Made by a program: the position numbers and the translations under genes. The notes under the pieces were generated by a model. The model ran no database searches and was not told where the DNA came from. It worked only from the letters and a program-made list of their open reading frames with translations. Positions 17,239 through 25,213 of a DNA stretch of 64,000 nt are shown piece after piece. Within the stretch, counting starts at the first letter, position 1. Every line of letters starts with the position of its first letter. Source of the stretch: Bradyrhizobium sp. B097 (GTDB taxonomy: Bacteria; Pseudomonadota; Alphaproteobacteria; Rhizobiales; Xanthobacteraceae); assembly GCF_038957035.1 (NCBI RefSeq), contig NZ_CP152412.1, positions 5,452,501 to 5,516,500 on the forward strand, read 5' to 3'.

Positions 17239-17877
17239 TCAGGCGGCCGCGAGAGGCAGCGGCTCTTCCCGAAGCACGGGGCCTTCGACGGCCGCATGTC
17301 GATACATCGCGGCTAGCGCAGCATCGGAATTCCGCAGGAAACCCGCTAGCGCCATGGTTTGGCCGATTCGCTGCGCGGGTGCGATCCGTTCCAGCGGCCA
17401 CCCCGCGCGCCTGAGAATGCGCTCCATGCGCACGTCGGTGACGGTTGCGATCGCATCCGCTCGGGCCGCTCGCATGCCCTCGATCATGGCCGCAAACAGC
17501 AAGAACGTCGTGCGATTGAGCCCGCCCACCGTCGGCTCCGGAGCGCGGGTGGTATCGACGCAAAACCGCGAGCTTTCGAGAATCTGCTCGTTCCGCGGTG
17601 CCGGCTGGCCTCCGAGCAGACACGGAAACGTATCCGACAACATGGTGGGCCCCGTGGTCGGCAGCAGCCGAACGGATGCCACGACGTCCCGGCTCTCGGT
17701 CGCAATCAGCAGATAGGTCGGGTTAAGGGCGTCATAGACGTCGATCTCGAACTCGCCCGATACGGACACTGTCCAATCGAGACGATCCTTGAACACGCGC
17801 CGGCGCAGGCGAAACATTGCGGCAAGCAGATCGAGATGATGCCCGAACTGATGATGGCGGAGAACAACGACTTGCAT
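17239..17877 (-). CDS. traI: TraI, LuxI-family acyl-homoserine lactone synthase
   Basis: Makes the acyl-homoserine lactone signal from S-adenosylmethionine and acyl-ACP. The 212-residue protein shows the LuxI invariant residues at nearly canonical numbers: Arg25/26, Phe29, Trp35, Asp46 and Asp49 (FEIDVYDAL), Arg70 (ASVRLLP), Phe84, and Glu101/Arg104 (ESSRFCVD). The start is the ATG at 17877, with a strong AGGAGGT site; the frame is open a little further upstream. A lux-box-like palindrome lies about 55 nt upstream. It sits downstream of traR on the same strand, matching the traR-traI1 order of the Mesorhizobium symbiosis-island ICE. Confidence 0.94.
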   Translation of the reverse strand: MQVVVLRHHQFGHHLDLLAAMFRLRRRVFKDRLDWTVSVSGEFEIDVYDALNPTYLLIATESRDVVASVRLLPTTGPTMLSDTFPCLLGGQPAPRNEQILESSRFCVDTTRAPEPTVGGLNRTTFLLFAAMIEGMRAARADAIATVTDVRMERILRRAGWPLERIAPAQRIGQTMALAGFLRNSDAALAAMYRHAAVEGPVLREEPLPLAAA

Positions 17878-17932
17878 GATGACCTCCTGGTTGAGAACAG
17901 GGGTCACAAAGCCATAGGCGGACGGACCGCGC

Positions 17933-17952
17933 GCCTGTCGAATCTTGCAGGT
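17933..17952. promoter_or_regulatory. lux-box/tra-box-like TraR site upstream of traI
   Basis: GCCTGTCGAATCTTGCAGGT is an imperfect 20-bp palindrome that agrees at 15 of 20 positions with the Vibrio fischeri lux box as I recall it. It lies upstream of traI, with a -10-like TATGGC on the minus strand (17911-17916) at a distance that puts the box near -42, the usual activating position. A second short palindrome, CCTAT-N5-ATAGG (17985-17999), lies further upstream. Confidence 0.72.
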
Positions 17953-18086
17953 CTAACACCGATACAGGCGAAGCTAGATCTACCCCTATCAAGAATAGGC
18001 CAATTTCGGCAATCGAAGATGCCCTTCCTCAAGTGACGAGGAGGCTTGCTTCATTGTGGGTCGCGATCCCAACGCTCGCGGTGAAG

Positions 18087-18809
18087 TCAGGGTAATAATC
18101 CCCGGCGCAGCGCTTCACCCACGCATTGAGCGATCGTTGCGGCGTCCAGCTTGCGCCGGGCGTTCTCCAGATGGAACACCACCGTACGGGGTGAAATCTG
18201 AACGAGGACGGCGATATCCGCGACGGTCTTGCCCCGTGCGACCCAGGCAAGACATTGACGCTCGCGCTGGGTAAGAGTGGCGCTCCCCCGCGCGGGCATC
18301 CGCAGGCGTGCGGCTGCGTGGGCATGAAAGTAGAGCCCAACAAGGTGAACGACAGTCTCAGAACCCGCGACAAGCCGGCTCGTTGAGGCGGCGGCTTCGT
18401 CGGTCGCCATGGTGAACGCCGCCATCTGTCCGTAACCGCCTCTAATCGGGACAGTGACGCCAGACCTGATCCCAAACGTCATCGCCTCATCGAAGAAGCT
18501 GCGCTGTTGCTTTGTTCCGGCAGGCTTGGGTGCACCATCACCCCAGTGGAAGATTTCATTTTCAGAACGCGCCCGGCGCACGACGGGATCGAGTCTCTGA
18601 TAACCAAGCTCGAAGTATCGTCCGGTCCACGCCTTCGGATAGGAGGAGACAAGCATCGGCGCATGGTTGGTGATCTGCAGATAGGCGAACCATCGGAAGC
18701 CCAGCCGCAAGGTCACGCGTCGCGCGACCTTTTCGAACCCCTGCTCGTCGTCTACCGTCCAGATGGCATCGACGAACTCCTGAAATAACCGATCCACCTC
18801 TGTCATCAT
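18087..18809 (-). CDS. traR: TraR, LuxR-family quorum-sensing regulator
   Basis: A 240-residue acyl-homoserine-lactone-responsive regulator. The N-terminal ligand domain has the conserved Trp61, Tyr65 and Asp74 (WTGRYFELGYQRLDPVV). The C-terminal LuxR helix-turn-helix is complete (LTQRERQCLAWVARGKTVAD, then ISPRTVVFHLENARRKL). Together with TraI it should activate the lux-box promoter of traI and, through it, the fseA/rdfS excision cascade. The ATG at 18809 is followed by a second ATG; the ribosome site is weak. No antiactivator gene (QseM type) is recognisable in this window. Confidence 0.93.
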   Translation of the reverse strand: MMTEVDRLFQEFVDAIWTVDDEQGFEKVARRVTLRLGFRWFAYLQITNHAPMLVSSYPKAWTGRYFELGYQRLDPVVRRARSENEIFHWGDGAPKPAGTKQQRSFFDEAMTFGIRSGVTVPIRGGYGQMAAFTMATDEAAASTSRLVAGSETVVHLVGLYFHAHAAARLRMPARGSATLTQRERQCLAWVARGKTVADIAVLVQISPRTVVFHLENARRKLDAATIAQCVGEALRRGLLP

Positions 18810-18985
18810 TGAGCCACCGGCCAGGTCAGGTCACCAGCTGAGACACGAGACACGCCACCGTTAGGCGGCAAGCGGCCTTCGTTACCGGGCAACGCCGGCC
18901 GCCAAGAGATCGCGCTCACTCGACTCCACGCCAGGACTGCCTCAATAGTTCCCGCCCCCGCTTGGCCACACAGTGCCGACATTCT

Positions 18986-19025
18986 CCATCGATTGGACCC
19001 CGAGATCTCGCGATCCAATCGATGG
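18986..19025. repeat. 12-bp perfect inverted repeat with nested palindrome
   Basis: Arms CCATCGATTGGA (18986-18997) and TCCAATCGATGG (19014-19025) flank a 16-nt spacer that contains the 10-bp palindrome CGAGATCTCG (19001-19010). It lies 18 nt after the porin stop codon and about 180 nt upstream of traR. It may act as a terminator-like hairpin for the porin transcript (no T-run), as a regulatory site for traR, or as a recombination junction where the cargo joins the ICE backbone. Confidence 0.7.
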
Positions 19026-19042
19026 CCTCTAGAGATGCGCTG

Positions 19043-20686
19043 CTACATGTTTACGAGCAGGGAAGCGAGAACGTTTAGAGAGGGCCCCTCGGTCTTGAAG
19101 TACGCGAGACTTGGATGGTCCGTGTAACCCACCCCGACCGTCCCCCAGAGCCCGGGCATCAGATGCGCGGTGTATGTCGCCGTGACCGAATTGGAGGTTC
19201 GAGCAGCAAAGGCTCCGGTAAGGCTTGAGAACTGATTGGTGGCGTCCGCCAGATAGTGGCTTACGACGTTTCGAGCCATGACAACCGAGAGCATGTCCGT
19301 TGGGCGGTTATCAAATGGTCCGATCCAATACGCTCGGCCCTCATAGTATTGAGAGATGCCCGTCGTCTCGGGCGGCGCGTACATGACCGACATACCCGCA
19401 TAGATGCCGCGGTGCGCCGTCAGAGGTGACGACGGATCCTGTTGCCACAGTTGTCCGTCGGCAAGAAACGTTACACCGAAATTGCCCGCGTGTGTTGCGA
19501 ACGGATTAGCAGGAAGATGCGAAAAGTCACGGAACGTGGAGTTATTGTAGAGGACGTCGAACCGGAGCCAGGCTTGTGGATTTCCCGGACTCGCCGGCCG
19601 CTTGTAGCCGAACTCGTCGATCAGGAGTTCGCCGGTTCCTATTGGCCCGTTCCAGTTGAACCCTGAAGGGTTCGTGAGTGTTTCGTCAAACACTACATTA
19701 CCGGTGACACTGTTGATCGGAAGGCTTCGCTGCACCGCAGCCTGATTGTAGATCGTGTCGGTGATGTGCCACGTTGTTCTGAAGCTTGGGGTCGGCAAAA
19801 TCGATAGGCCCAGTTGCACCGGGATCGAGCCGCTCGGACCAAACGTATTGGCGAGATTCGACCCAACGAAGGTCCCGATGAACTCCGTCGTGTTGGTGAC
19901 GTAGCCGAACTTGATCTCCAGCCTCTTGTCGAGGAGCGTCTGATACCAGGCCAGCTGATAGAGCTGGAGAACATTGGGAATGTATCCAACATCGTTGCCG
20001 GTGCTGTACTGTCCAGCCACCATCAGTTGCCCGTCCGGCACACCCCAACGGCCCAGATCGTAGGTCAGCCAGGCGATGGTCTCGTTGATGTAGCTTGGGC
20101 GTTGACCGAAATAGGTCTGATTGCCGGCACACAACGCGCCGGTTACCTGGGAATAACGTGAGACGCAGGGCGGAAAGTAGCCTGGGACCTGGCGCGGCGT
20201 ATTCAGCATATTCGATTCAAAGATGGCCAGATTGTAGGTCTGCAGGCCAAAACCTGCCGACGCCAATGCCGAACGCCAGCCGCCTTCGTCACGCAGAAGA
20301 GAATCGCGATAAGAGGGAAATGGTATGTTCCAGCCCTTTACCCCGTAGCGCTTATTCAACTCATTCAACCGCTCGCGTTCCGTTGCTGAATCAACTAGCT
20401 TCGGATTGGATCCCTTGGCAATCGGCGCATTGTCCTGCCGCGATACGGCATGGTCTGCCCCTCTCATTCTTTGAGCGGTTGCAACCTTCTTTTGCTTTTG
20501 GGTGACCGATGCGACGGGCTTTGCATCTGCCTCGATGGGCTGTGCTCGAGCAGCCGCTTCACCGATGACAAGCAATGCCAAGCCAAGGCCGGCCGAGCCA
20601 ATAAGTCTCCTCCGAAGCTGGCGGAAACCGTTTCCGGAAATCGTCCGGGCTCCTTGAATGCTGAGGACGATGTGGTTTCGATGCAT
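19043..20686 (-). CDS. OprB-family carbohydrate-type outer-membrane porin
   Basis: A 547-residue exported protein. A basic start and hydrophobic segment (LIGSAGLGLALLVIGEAAARA) form the signal peptide. A Lys/Gln-rich linker and an OprB-like barrel follow (GVKGWNIPFPSYRDSLLRDE, SYINETIAWLTYDLGRWGVP, QLAWYQTLLDKRLEIKFGYV), ending in an aromatic-rich strand. OprB-family porins pass sugars and other small organic solutes. Here it follows the cupin/FAH genes on the same strand after a 371-bp gap, suggesting uptake of the cassette's substrate. A strong GGGAGGAGAAA site precedes the ATG. Confidence 0.8.
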   Translation of the reverse strand: MHRNHIVLSIQGARTISGNGFRQLRRRLIGSAGLGLALLVIGEAAARAQPIEADAKPVASVTQKQKKVATAQRMRGADHAVSRQDNAPIAKGSNPKLVDSATERERLNELNKRYGVKGWNIPFPSYRDSLLRDEGGWRSALASAGFGLQTYNLAIFESNMLNTPRQVPGYFPPCVSRYSQVTGALCAGNQTYFGQRPSYINETIAWLTYDLGRWGVPDGQLMVAGQYSTGNDVGYIPNVLQLYQLAWYQTLLDKRLEIKFGYVTNTTEFIGTFVGSNLANTFGPSGSIPVQLGLSILPTPSFRTTWHITDTIYNQAAVQRSLPINSVTGNVVFDETLTNPSGFNWNGPIGTGELLIDEFGYKRPASPGNPQAWLRFDVLYNNSTFRDFSHLPANPFATHAGNFGVTFLADGQLWQQDPSSPLTAHRGIYAGMSVMYAPPETTGISQYYEGRAYWIGPFDNRPTDMLSVVMARNVVSHYLADATNQFSSLTGAFAARTSNSVTATYTAHLMPGLWGTVGVGYTDHPSLAYFKTEGPSLNVLASLLVNM

Positions 20687-21057
20687 TTTCTCCTCCCTTT
20701 TGATGATGTTTTTCTTTCCAACCGTTTCGAAGCAGTCATTGCCCGGACATCACCAGGCTGGCTGCCCTCCCCCCGAAGCAGACAAACGAACAGCCCTCCT
20801 CAGCCGTCGGAATCACCGTCGGAGAGCTGATCGTTTTGTCTTGCTGATTGGTCGCGGCGTCCGGTACAGCGCCTGCGGCCTCGCCGGCAATCGCGACGCA
20901 CCGCAGCTCTACTCGTGCTTTGGAGCCCGCCCGGATCGCGAGATCGAGCGGACGTGCCTACATTAAATCGACGTGCCGCAGGTCCGGGGCCCCATCATGG
21001 AGTTCGCCGTTCCCTCGCTGATCAATCCGTCGATTTCGACTCCCCCCACCTGCCTCA
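20687..21057. other. 371-bp gap upstream of the porin gene
   Basis: No gene is supported. The porin ribosome site lies at its left end. I see no copy of the GGTAC-N16-GTACC operator here, so the porin may be read through from the cupin/FAH promoter or have its own unrecognised promoter. Confidence 0.5.
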
Positions 21058-22068
21058 TTATCCCCGCTCAGGGCGCCGCGAACGATCGGACTGACCGTCT
21101 GACATTCGCACGCGGTTGCGCAGCATTCCGATGCCCTCGACCTCGAGTTCGACGACGTCTCCGTCCTTGAGCGAGCGGCCGTGGTCGACTGCGCTGCCTC
21201 CGAGAACCGTGCCTGAAGCAAAAATGTCGCCAGGGTAAATCGTGCGCGAGCGGCTCATCTCCACGATCGCCTGTTCAAACGTGAAGCGCATATTCCGCGA
21301 GGACCGATTGGTCCATTCCTCGCCGTTGACGCGCGCGATCATCCGCACGTCGGATAAGTTACGAAATTCATCGGGAGTGGCGATGCACGGCCCAAGCGTC
21401 TTGGCCCCGTCGAAATCCTTCCCGCCGGCAGGTCCGATCCCCATCTCCATGTGGACCAGTTGCTCATCTCGGGCGCTCCAATCGTTAAAGATCGTGTAGC
21501 CGAAGATGTGGTCCGCAGCCGCTTCGAGCGGAATGTCCTTGCCGCGATTTCCGATAACCACAGCCCATTCCAGTTCGAAATCAGCGATCTTTGAATAGGC
21601 TGGCCAATGAATGTCCTCATCATGGCCTGACACGGACAGGGGGTCGACCGTGTAGTAGGTCAGGCGTTTGAGCAGCAGATCAAACCGTAGCCGTTTGGCT
21701 ACGGCGAGTTGCGCCGCGGCCTGCTCTGAACCAGCGGCAGCCTCTGCCTCAAGCTGGTGCTTGCGCTCATAGAACCGTTCGACATGCTCGGTAAAGAGGT
21801 TGCAGTCGCGCATGCGAACCGGTCTCGGCAACGGAGCTAACAGGTGCGCTTCGGCCGACGGCACAATGGCCGATCGCGGTGGATCGCCGACGATCTCTTC
21901 TGCGAGCCGGAGCGCTTCAGGGCCCGCCTCAATCATGTCCTGCATTGACTGAAACCACCGGCCCTGTGGGTCGGTTTTGGTCAACGCCGTCAGATCGACA
22001 ATACGATCATCAGACAGGAGAGCTCCGACTGATTGAGTGCCCCAGGCACTGAAGGTGACAAGCCTCAT
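21058..22068 (-). CDS. Fumarylacetoacetate hydrolase (FAH) family protein
   Basis: A 336-residue FAH-fold hydrolase that should cleave a C-C bond in a diketo acid or isomerise a ring-cleavage product; the exact substrate is unknown. Typical metal and catalytic segments are visible: YSKIADFELEWAVVIGNRGK (Glu-x-Glu ligands), IFGYTIFNDWSARDEQ, GPAGGKDFDGAKTLGPCIAT, and the end ASGTVLGGSAVDHGRSLKDG with GDVVELEVEGIG. Its ATG overlaps the cupin stop by 4 nt (ATGA), so the two are coupled. The neighbourhood (cupin, acyl-CoA ligase, thiolase, porin) points to breakdown of an aromatic or similar organic acid. Confidence 0.88.
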   Translation of the reverse strand: MRLVTFSAWGTQSVGALLSDDRIVDLTALTKTDPQGRWFQSMQDMIEAGPEALRLAEEIVGDPPRSAIVPSAEAHLLAPLPRPVRMRDCNLFTEHVERFYERKHQLEAEAAAGSEQAAAQLAVAKRLRFDLLLKRLTYYTVDPLSVSGHDEDIHWPAYSKIADFELEWAVVIGNRGKDIPLEAAADHIFGYTIFNDWSARDEQLVHMEMGIGPAGGKDFDGAKTLGPCIATPDEFRNLSDVRMIARVNGEEWTNRSSRNMRFTFEQAIVEMSRSRTIYPGDIFASGTVLGGSAVDHGRSLKDGDVVELEVEGIGMLRNRVRMSDGQSDRSRRPERG

Positions 22069-22595
22069 GTCGGGCTCCTTCCGTCAACGAGCACTCCGAC
22101 AAGGACGCAATCGTTAGGGCCATCGTTGCGCCACCCATGCATGCCGCCGTTCTGCACGACGACGTCGCCGGCTTCGAGAAGAACGTCCTGTCCTTCGGTC
22201 AGCATCCACACACGGCCCGAGGCCACCATGAAATAGTTGAGGGTATCGGTCTTGTGCATCGAGCTGTGCTTCGCCGTCGCCAGCTGTTCCTGGGACGGCA
22301 CGTGCACGCTTTGAATGGCGTGATGCATCGCCTCCACGTCCGCGGCTGACTGCCGCTCCGCGTTGGGCCTCATACGGACGATGCGGAAAATGGTGCCCCC
22401 GTCCGGCGGCTCGTGCCGCATCGGTACCCCAATCGTGGGATCCAGCGAGGAAGAAAGATCGACTGGCGTCTCGCGCGTGATCCAGAGATCGCGGGCAAAC
22501 ACGTTGAAGCCAAGTTGGGGCAACGTTGAAAGATCGTCGATTGTCAGCACATCTGACCTTCCGTCCCGATCATTTCCGACAATGAGGCGTCGCAT
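22065..22595 (-). CDS. Cupin-domain protein
   Basis: A 176-residue protein with a single C-terminal cupin barrel (SSMHKTDTLNYFMVASGRVW, then DVLLEAGDVVVQNGGMHGWR). This provides the usual His-x(n)-Gly metal-binding pattern. It is too short to be a two-domain gentisate dioxygenase; an oxygenase, isomerase or sensor role is possible. The ATG at 22595 has AGGAGATT upstream. It is the first gene of the cupin-FAH(-porin) transcript and lies 142 nt downstream of a TetR operator candidate that overlaps its promoter. Confidence 0.78.
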   Translation of the reverse strand: MRRLIVGNDRDGRSDVLTIDDLSTLPQLGFNVFARDLWITRETPVDLSSSLDPTIGVPMRHEPPDGGTIFRIVRMRPNAERQSAADVEAMHHAIQSVHVPSQEQLATAKHSSMHKTDTLNYFMVASGRVWMLTEGQDVLLEAGDVVVQNGGMHGWRNDGPNDCVLVGVLVDGRSPT

Positions 22596-22724
22596 GGAAT
22601 CTCCTCTTATTGGCAAGACGCCTGAAGGGAGATGTCCGCGCAGTTGACCGTAACGACAACGCGTCGGCCGGCTGCACCATTCCGCCTCCCTATCAGCGCC
22701 AGCCTGTTCCGCCAAGGCCGTTTT

Positions 22725-22764
22725 GGTACGATTATTATTATTTTCGTACCAGACAGTTTGTCAA
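22725..22764 (-). promoter_or_regulatory. Promoter and TetR operator candidate of the cupin/FAH operon
   Basis: The 26-bp palindrome GGTACG-N14-CGTACC (22725-22750) overlaps a minus-strand promoter made of TTGACA (22764-22759) and AATAAT (22742-22737), 16 bp apart. A site of the same length and outer arms lies upstream of the ligase gene (23582-23607); the two match at 20 of 26 positions. Binding would cover the -10 element, consistent with repression. Confidence 0.72.
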
Positions 22765-22869
22765 GTGGCTCGCCCAAGTTTTGCGGAGAGGCGTGCGGCG
22801 GCGATGGCGGCCGAAAAACGTTGAGTCGGTCCGTCGCTTCTATTTGCCACCTTTGGCTTGATATCGAAG

Positions 22870-23502
22870 CTAGCGCTTCCTTGGCGTCTCGCCCCGCGGC
22901 GCCGCGTTATCGCGCTTGAACAGGCCCTGGAAGAGCAGATCCGGAAGCTCGGCGAAGGCCTCGCTCATGGTGAGTCCCGCTGCAGCAAGGACCTCCGGTT
23001 GATTGATGAGTCTCGCCGCCGCGAAATAAACCTCGGCGGCCAGATGAGCGTGCAGCGGCTGGAAATGCCCCTTACGGATGCCGTCTTCAATGAGATCGCG
23101 CAGCACCGCGACCCGCTCGCGTTGATGCTCTTCAAGCATCCGCCGCGCGGGCTCAAAGGCTCGCAGTTCTTCATTAAACTGCTGCGTCGCTCGGGAGCTC
23201 TCGCTGACCCCAGGCTGCAGATAAGCAAGGATACGAGCCTGTGGATCTTCATTCTCGAGAGCAGCGCGCATGCCGCGTCGGCGGATCCGATCAAGCAGCC
23301 GCCGCAAGACCACCAAAAACAGCTCGGGCTTGTTGGGAGCGATTTCGTACAGGGAGCGCTTTGAACAGCGCAGTCGCGCGCACAGATCGGCAACAGTCGG
23401 CGTCTGAAATCCCTCGGTAAAGAAAATCTCTTCGAGATCATCGAGTATCTTCTCGTGGCGCCCGTGCAGTCGGCCCTCGCCCCGGCGCGTACTTGGGCTC
23501 AT
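22870..23502 (-). CDS. TetR-family transcriptional regulator
   Basis: A 210-residue regulator with an N-terminal TetR helix-turn-helix (ILDDLEEIFFTEGFQTPTVA and LCARLRCSKRSLYEIAPNKP, about residues 19-58) and a helical ligand domain. The start at 23502 has GAGGAG 6 nt upstream. It is divergent from the ligase gene and lies between the two operator-like palindromes, so it very likely represses both the cupin/FAH and ligase/thiolase transcripts and perhaps itself. The inducer is unknown; an acyl-CoA or the free acid is a guess from the neighbouring genes. Confidence 0.88.
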   Translation of the reverse strand: MSPSTRRGEGRLHGRHEKILDDLEEIFFTEGFQTPTVADLCARLRCSKRSLYEIAPNKPELFLVVLRRLLDRIRRRGMRAALENEDPQARILAYLQPGVSESSRATQQFNEELRAFEPARRMLEEHQRERVAVLRDLIEDGIRKGHFQPLHAHLAAEVYFAAARLINQPEVLAAAGLTMSEAFAELPDLLFQGLFKRDNAAPRGETPRKR

Positions 23503-23565
23503 CTCAATCTCCTCAGCTGGGTTACTCCATATAGCGCGACATTCTGCGTCCAACCCAGAGGCAAG

Positions 23566-23607
23566 TTGACAAGCCCGATGCGGTACAAATATATATAATT
23601 TCGTACC
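23566..23607 (+). promoter_or_regulatory. Promoter and TetR operator candidate of the ligase/thiolase operon
   Basis: TTGACA (23566-23571) is followed 18 bp later by TATATA (23590-23595), inside the palindrome GGTAC-N16-GTACC (23582-23607). It ends 35 nt before the ligase ATG and 80 nt upstream of the divergent tetR start. The outer arms and the 26-bp length match the site at 22725-22750. Confidence 0.72.
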
Positions 23608-23642
23608 ACATCGTAAACCTATTGTATGAGGCGAATACACTC

Positions 23643-25202
23643 ATGCGGATCATCGACCACTTCGATCAGGGCGTTGCCTACTATCCGGGCGCCATTGCTT
23701 TCCACGATCTCGCCAGCGGCGAAACGTTGACCTATCGAGAGGCTGATCGTCGCGTGCAGCTGATCGCCGCCGCAATTCGGGGGAATGGATTTGGCAAGGG
23801 CGCCAAAATTGGCATTTTGGCGCCCAATAGCAGCATTGCATTCGTGGCTCTGATCGGACTGATGCGCGCCGAGGCGGTTTGGCTTCCGATCAATCCTCGC
23901 AATCCGCCAACCCTTAACGCCGACCTGCTGCGACGTTTTGATGGCGAGCTGCTGTTGTTCAGTCAGGTCCACGAGAAGGACGCGCAACTCATTGTTTCGG
24001 AAGTCCCCGAATTGCGCGCCACTGTCTGCCTCGACGCCGAAAGTCTACTTGGTCCCTCGCTCGAGGCCTGGACGAGTGAGAACCAGGCGAGCGCCCACAC
24101 CGGCGAATACGCGCCGGATGACATGTTTGCGATCTTCCCAACAGGCGGAACAACTGGTCTGCCGAAGGGGGTGATGATTACTCACGGCAATATCGCGGCG
24201 ATGTTTAGCAATTTCATGAGCCACTTCGGTTACTACGACGATGCGCGGCATCTTGTGGTGGCTCCGATGACGCATTCGGCCGGTATTCTCGGCTGTCTTC
24301 ATTTTAGTCGGGGTGGATGCAACGTCATCATGGCAAAAGCTGATCCCGGCGCCATTCTCGAGGCGATTCAGGAGCACCGCATCACCCATCTCTTCCTGCC
24401 GCCGACGGTTCTCTACATGGTGCTGGCTCATCCCGAGTTTGGCCAGCACGACTATAGATCGCTCCGGCATCTGCTGGTGGCGGCGGCGCCCTCCTCGCTG
24501 GAGAAGCTGAAGGAGGCCCTAAGAGTCTTCGGACCGGTGTTGTCCGAAACCTTCGGTCAGGCCGAATGTCCAGCCGCGATCTGCCTCAAAGCGCCATGGG
24601 ACTATCTCAACGCCAAAGGTGAAATCGACTTCAATCGCCTGCATAGCGTCGGACGCCCCGGCGTGTGGAATAAGGTCTCCATTCTCAACGACGACGGAGC
24701 AGAACTGCCCCGCGGTAGACCCGGAGAAATCTGCGTGCGCGGGCCTCTCGTTACGCCCGGTTACTACAAGGACGTGGAGTCGACTGCCTCCATCCGCCGG
24801 TTTGGCTGGCATCACACCGGCGATATCGGGGTGATGGACGAGCATGGCTACATCACGATTGTCGACCGCAAGAAGGACATGATCATTTCGGGTGGCTTCA
24901 ACATCTTCCCCAATGAAATCGAGCAGATTCTGGCTAGCCACCCGGCCGTCCAGGAATGCTCGGTCATCGGGATCCCCGACGACAAATGGGGCGAGGCCGT
25001 CAAGGCTGTGGTTCAGCTTAAGCCTGCGGCCAAGGCGACGGAGGCGGAGCTGATCGCCTTGGTGAAACAAACCCTCGGCGACGTCAAGGCACCCAAGAGC
25101 GTGGATTTTGTCGATGATCTGCCGCGCAGCGCGGCTGGGAAGGTCCTCAAGACTGAGCTGAGGGCAACCTATTGGCACGGGCACGCACGTGCAGTGAATT
25201 GA
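23643..25202 (+). CDS. AMP-forming acyl-CoA synthetase/ligase
   Basis: Activates a carboxylic acid to its CoA thioester through an acyl-adenylate. The 519-residue product has the ANL-family motifs: P-loop-like IFPTGGTTGLPKGVMITHG (A3), LSETFGQAEC (A5), HHTGDIGVMDEHGYI (A7) and DRKKDMIISGGFNIFPNEIE (A8), with the C-terminal catalytic Lys region SAAGKVLKTELR. The ATG at 23643 is chosen because GAGG lies before it; an earlier ATG at 23622 has no ribosome site. It is co-transcribed with the thiolase 11 nt downstream. The substrate (fatty, aromatic or steroid-derived acid) cannot be read from the sequence. Confidence 0.92.
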   Translation: MRIIDHFDQGVAYYPGAIAFHDLASGETLTYREADRRVQLIAAAIRGNGFGKGAKIGILAPNSSIAFVALIGLMRAEAVWLPINPRNPPTLNADLLRRFDGELLLFSQVHEKDAQLIVSEVPELRATVCLDAESLLGPSLEAWTSENQASAHTGEYAPDDMFAIFPTGGTTGLPKGVMITHGNIAAMFSNFMSHFGYYDDARHLVVAPMTHSAGILGCLHFSRGGCNVIMAKADPGAILEAIQEHRITHLFLPPTVLYMVLAHPEFGQHDYRSLRHLLVAAAPSSLEKLKEALRVFGPVLSETFGQAECPAAICLKAPWDYLNAKGEIDFNRLHSVGRPGVWNKVSILNDDGAELPRGRPGEICVRGPLVTPGYYKDVESTASIRRFGWHHTGDIGVMDEHGYITIVDRKKDMIISGGFNIFPNEIEQILASHPAVQECSVIGIPDDKWGEAVKAVVQLKPAAKATEAELIALVKQTLGDVKAPKSVDFVDDLPRSAAGKVLKTELRATYWHGHARAVN

Positions 25203-25213
25203 GGTAGAGCAGC

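Noticed and set aside
22065..22068. Gentisate-type dioxygenase plus fumarylpyruvate hydrolase pathway
   Set aside because: The cupin gene encodes only 176 residues with one barrel, too short for gentisate dioxygenase, so no specific pathway is claimed.
22725..22764. AT-rich ATTATTATTATTTT tract considered as a simple microsatellite
   Set aside because: It is better explained as the centre of a palindromic operator, because a second site with the same arms and length lies upstream of the ligase gene.
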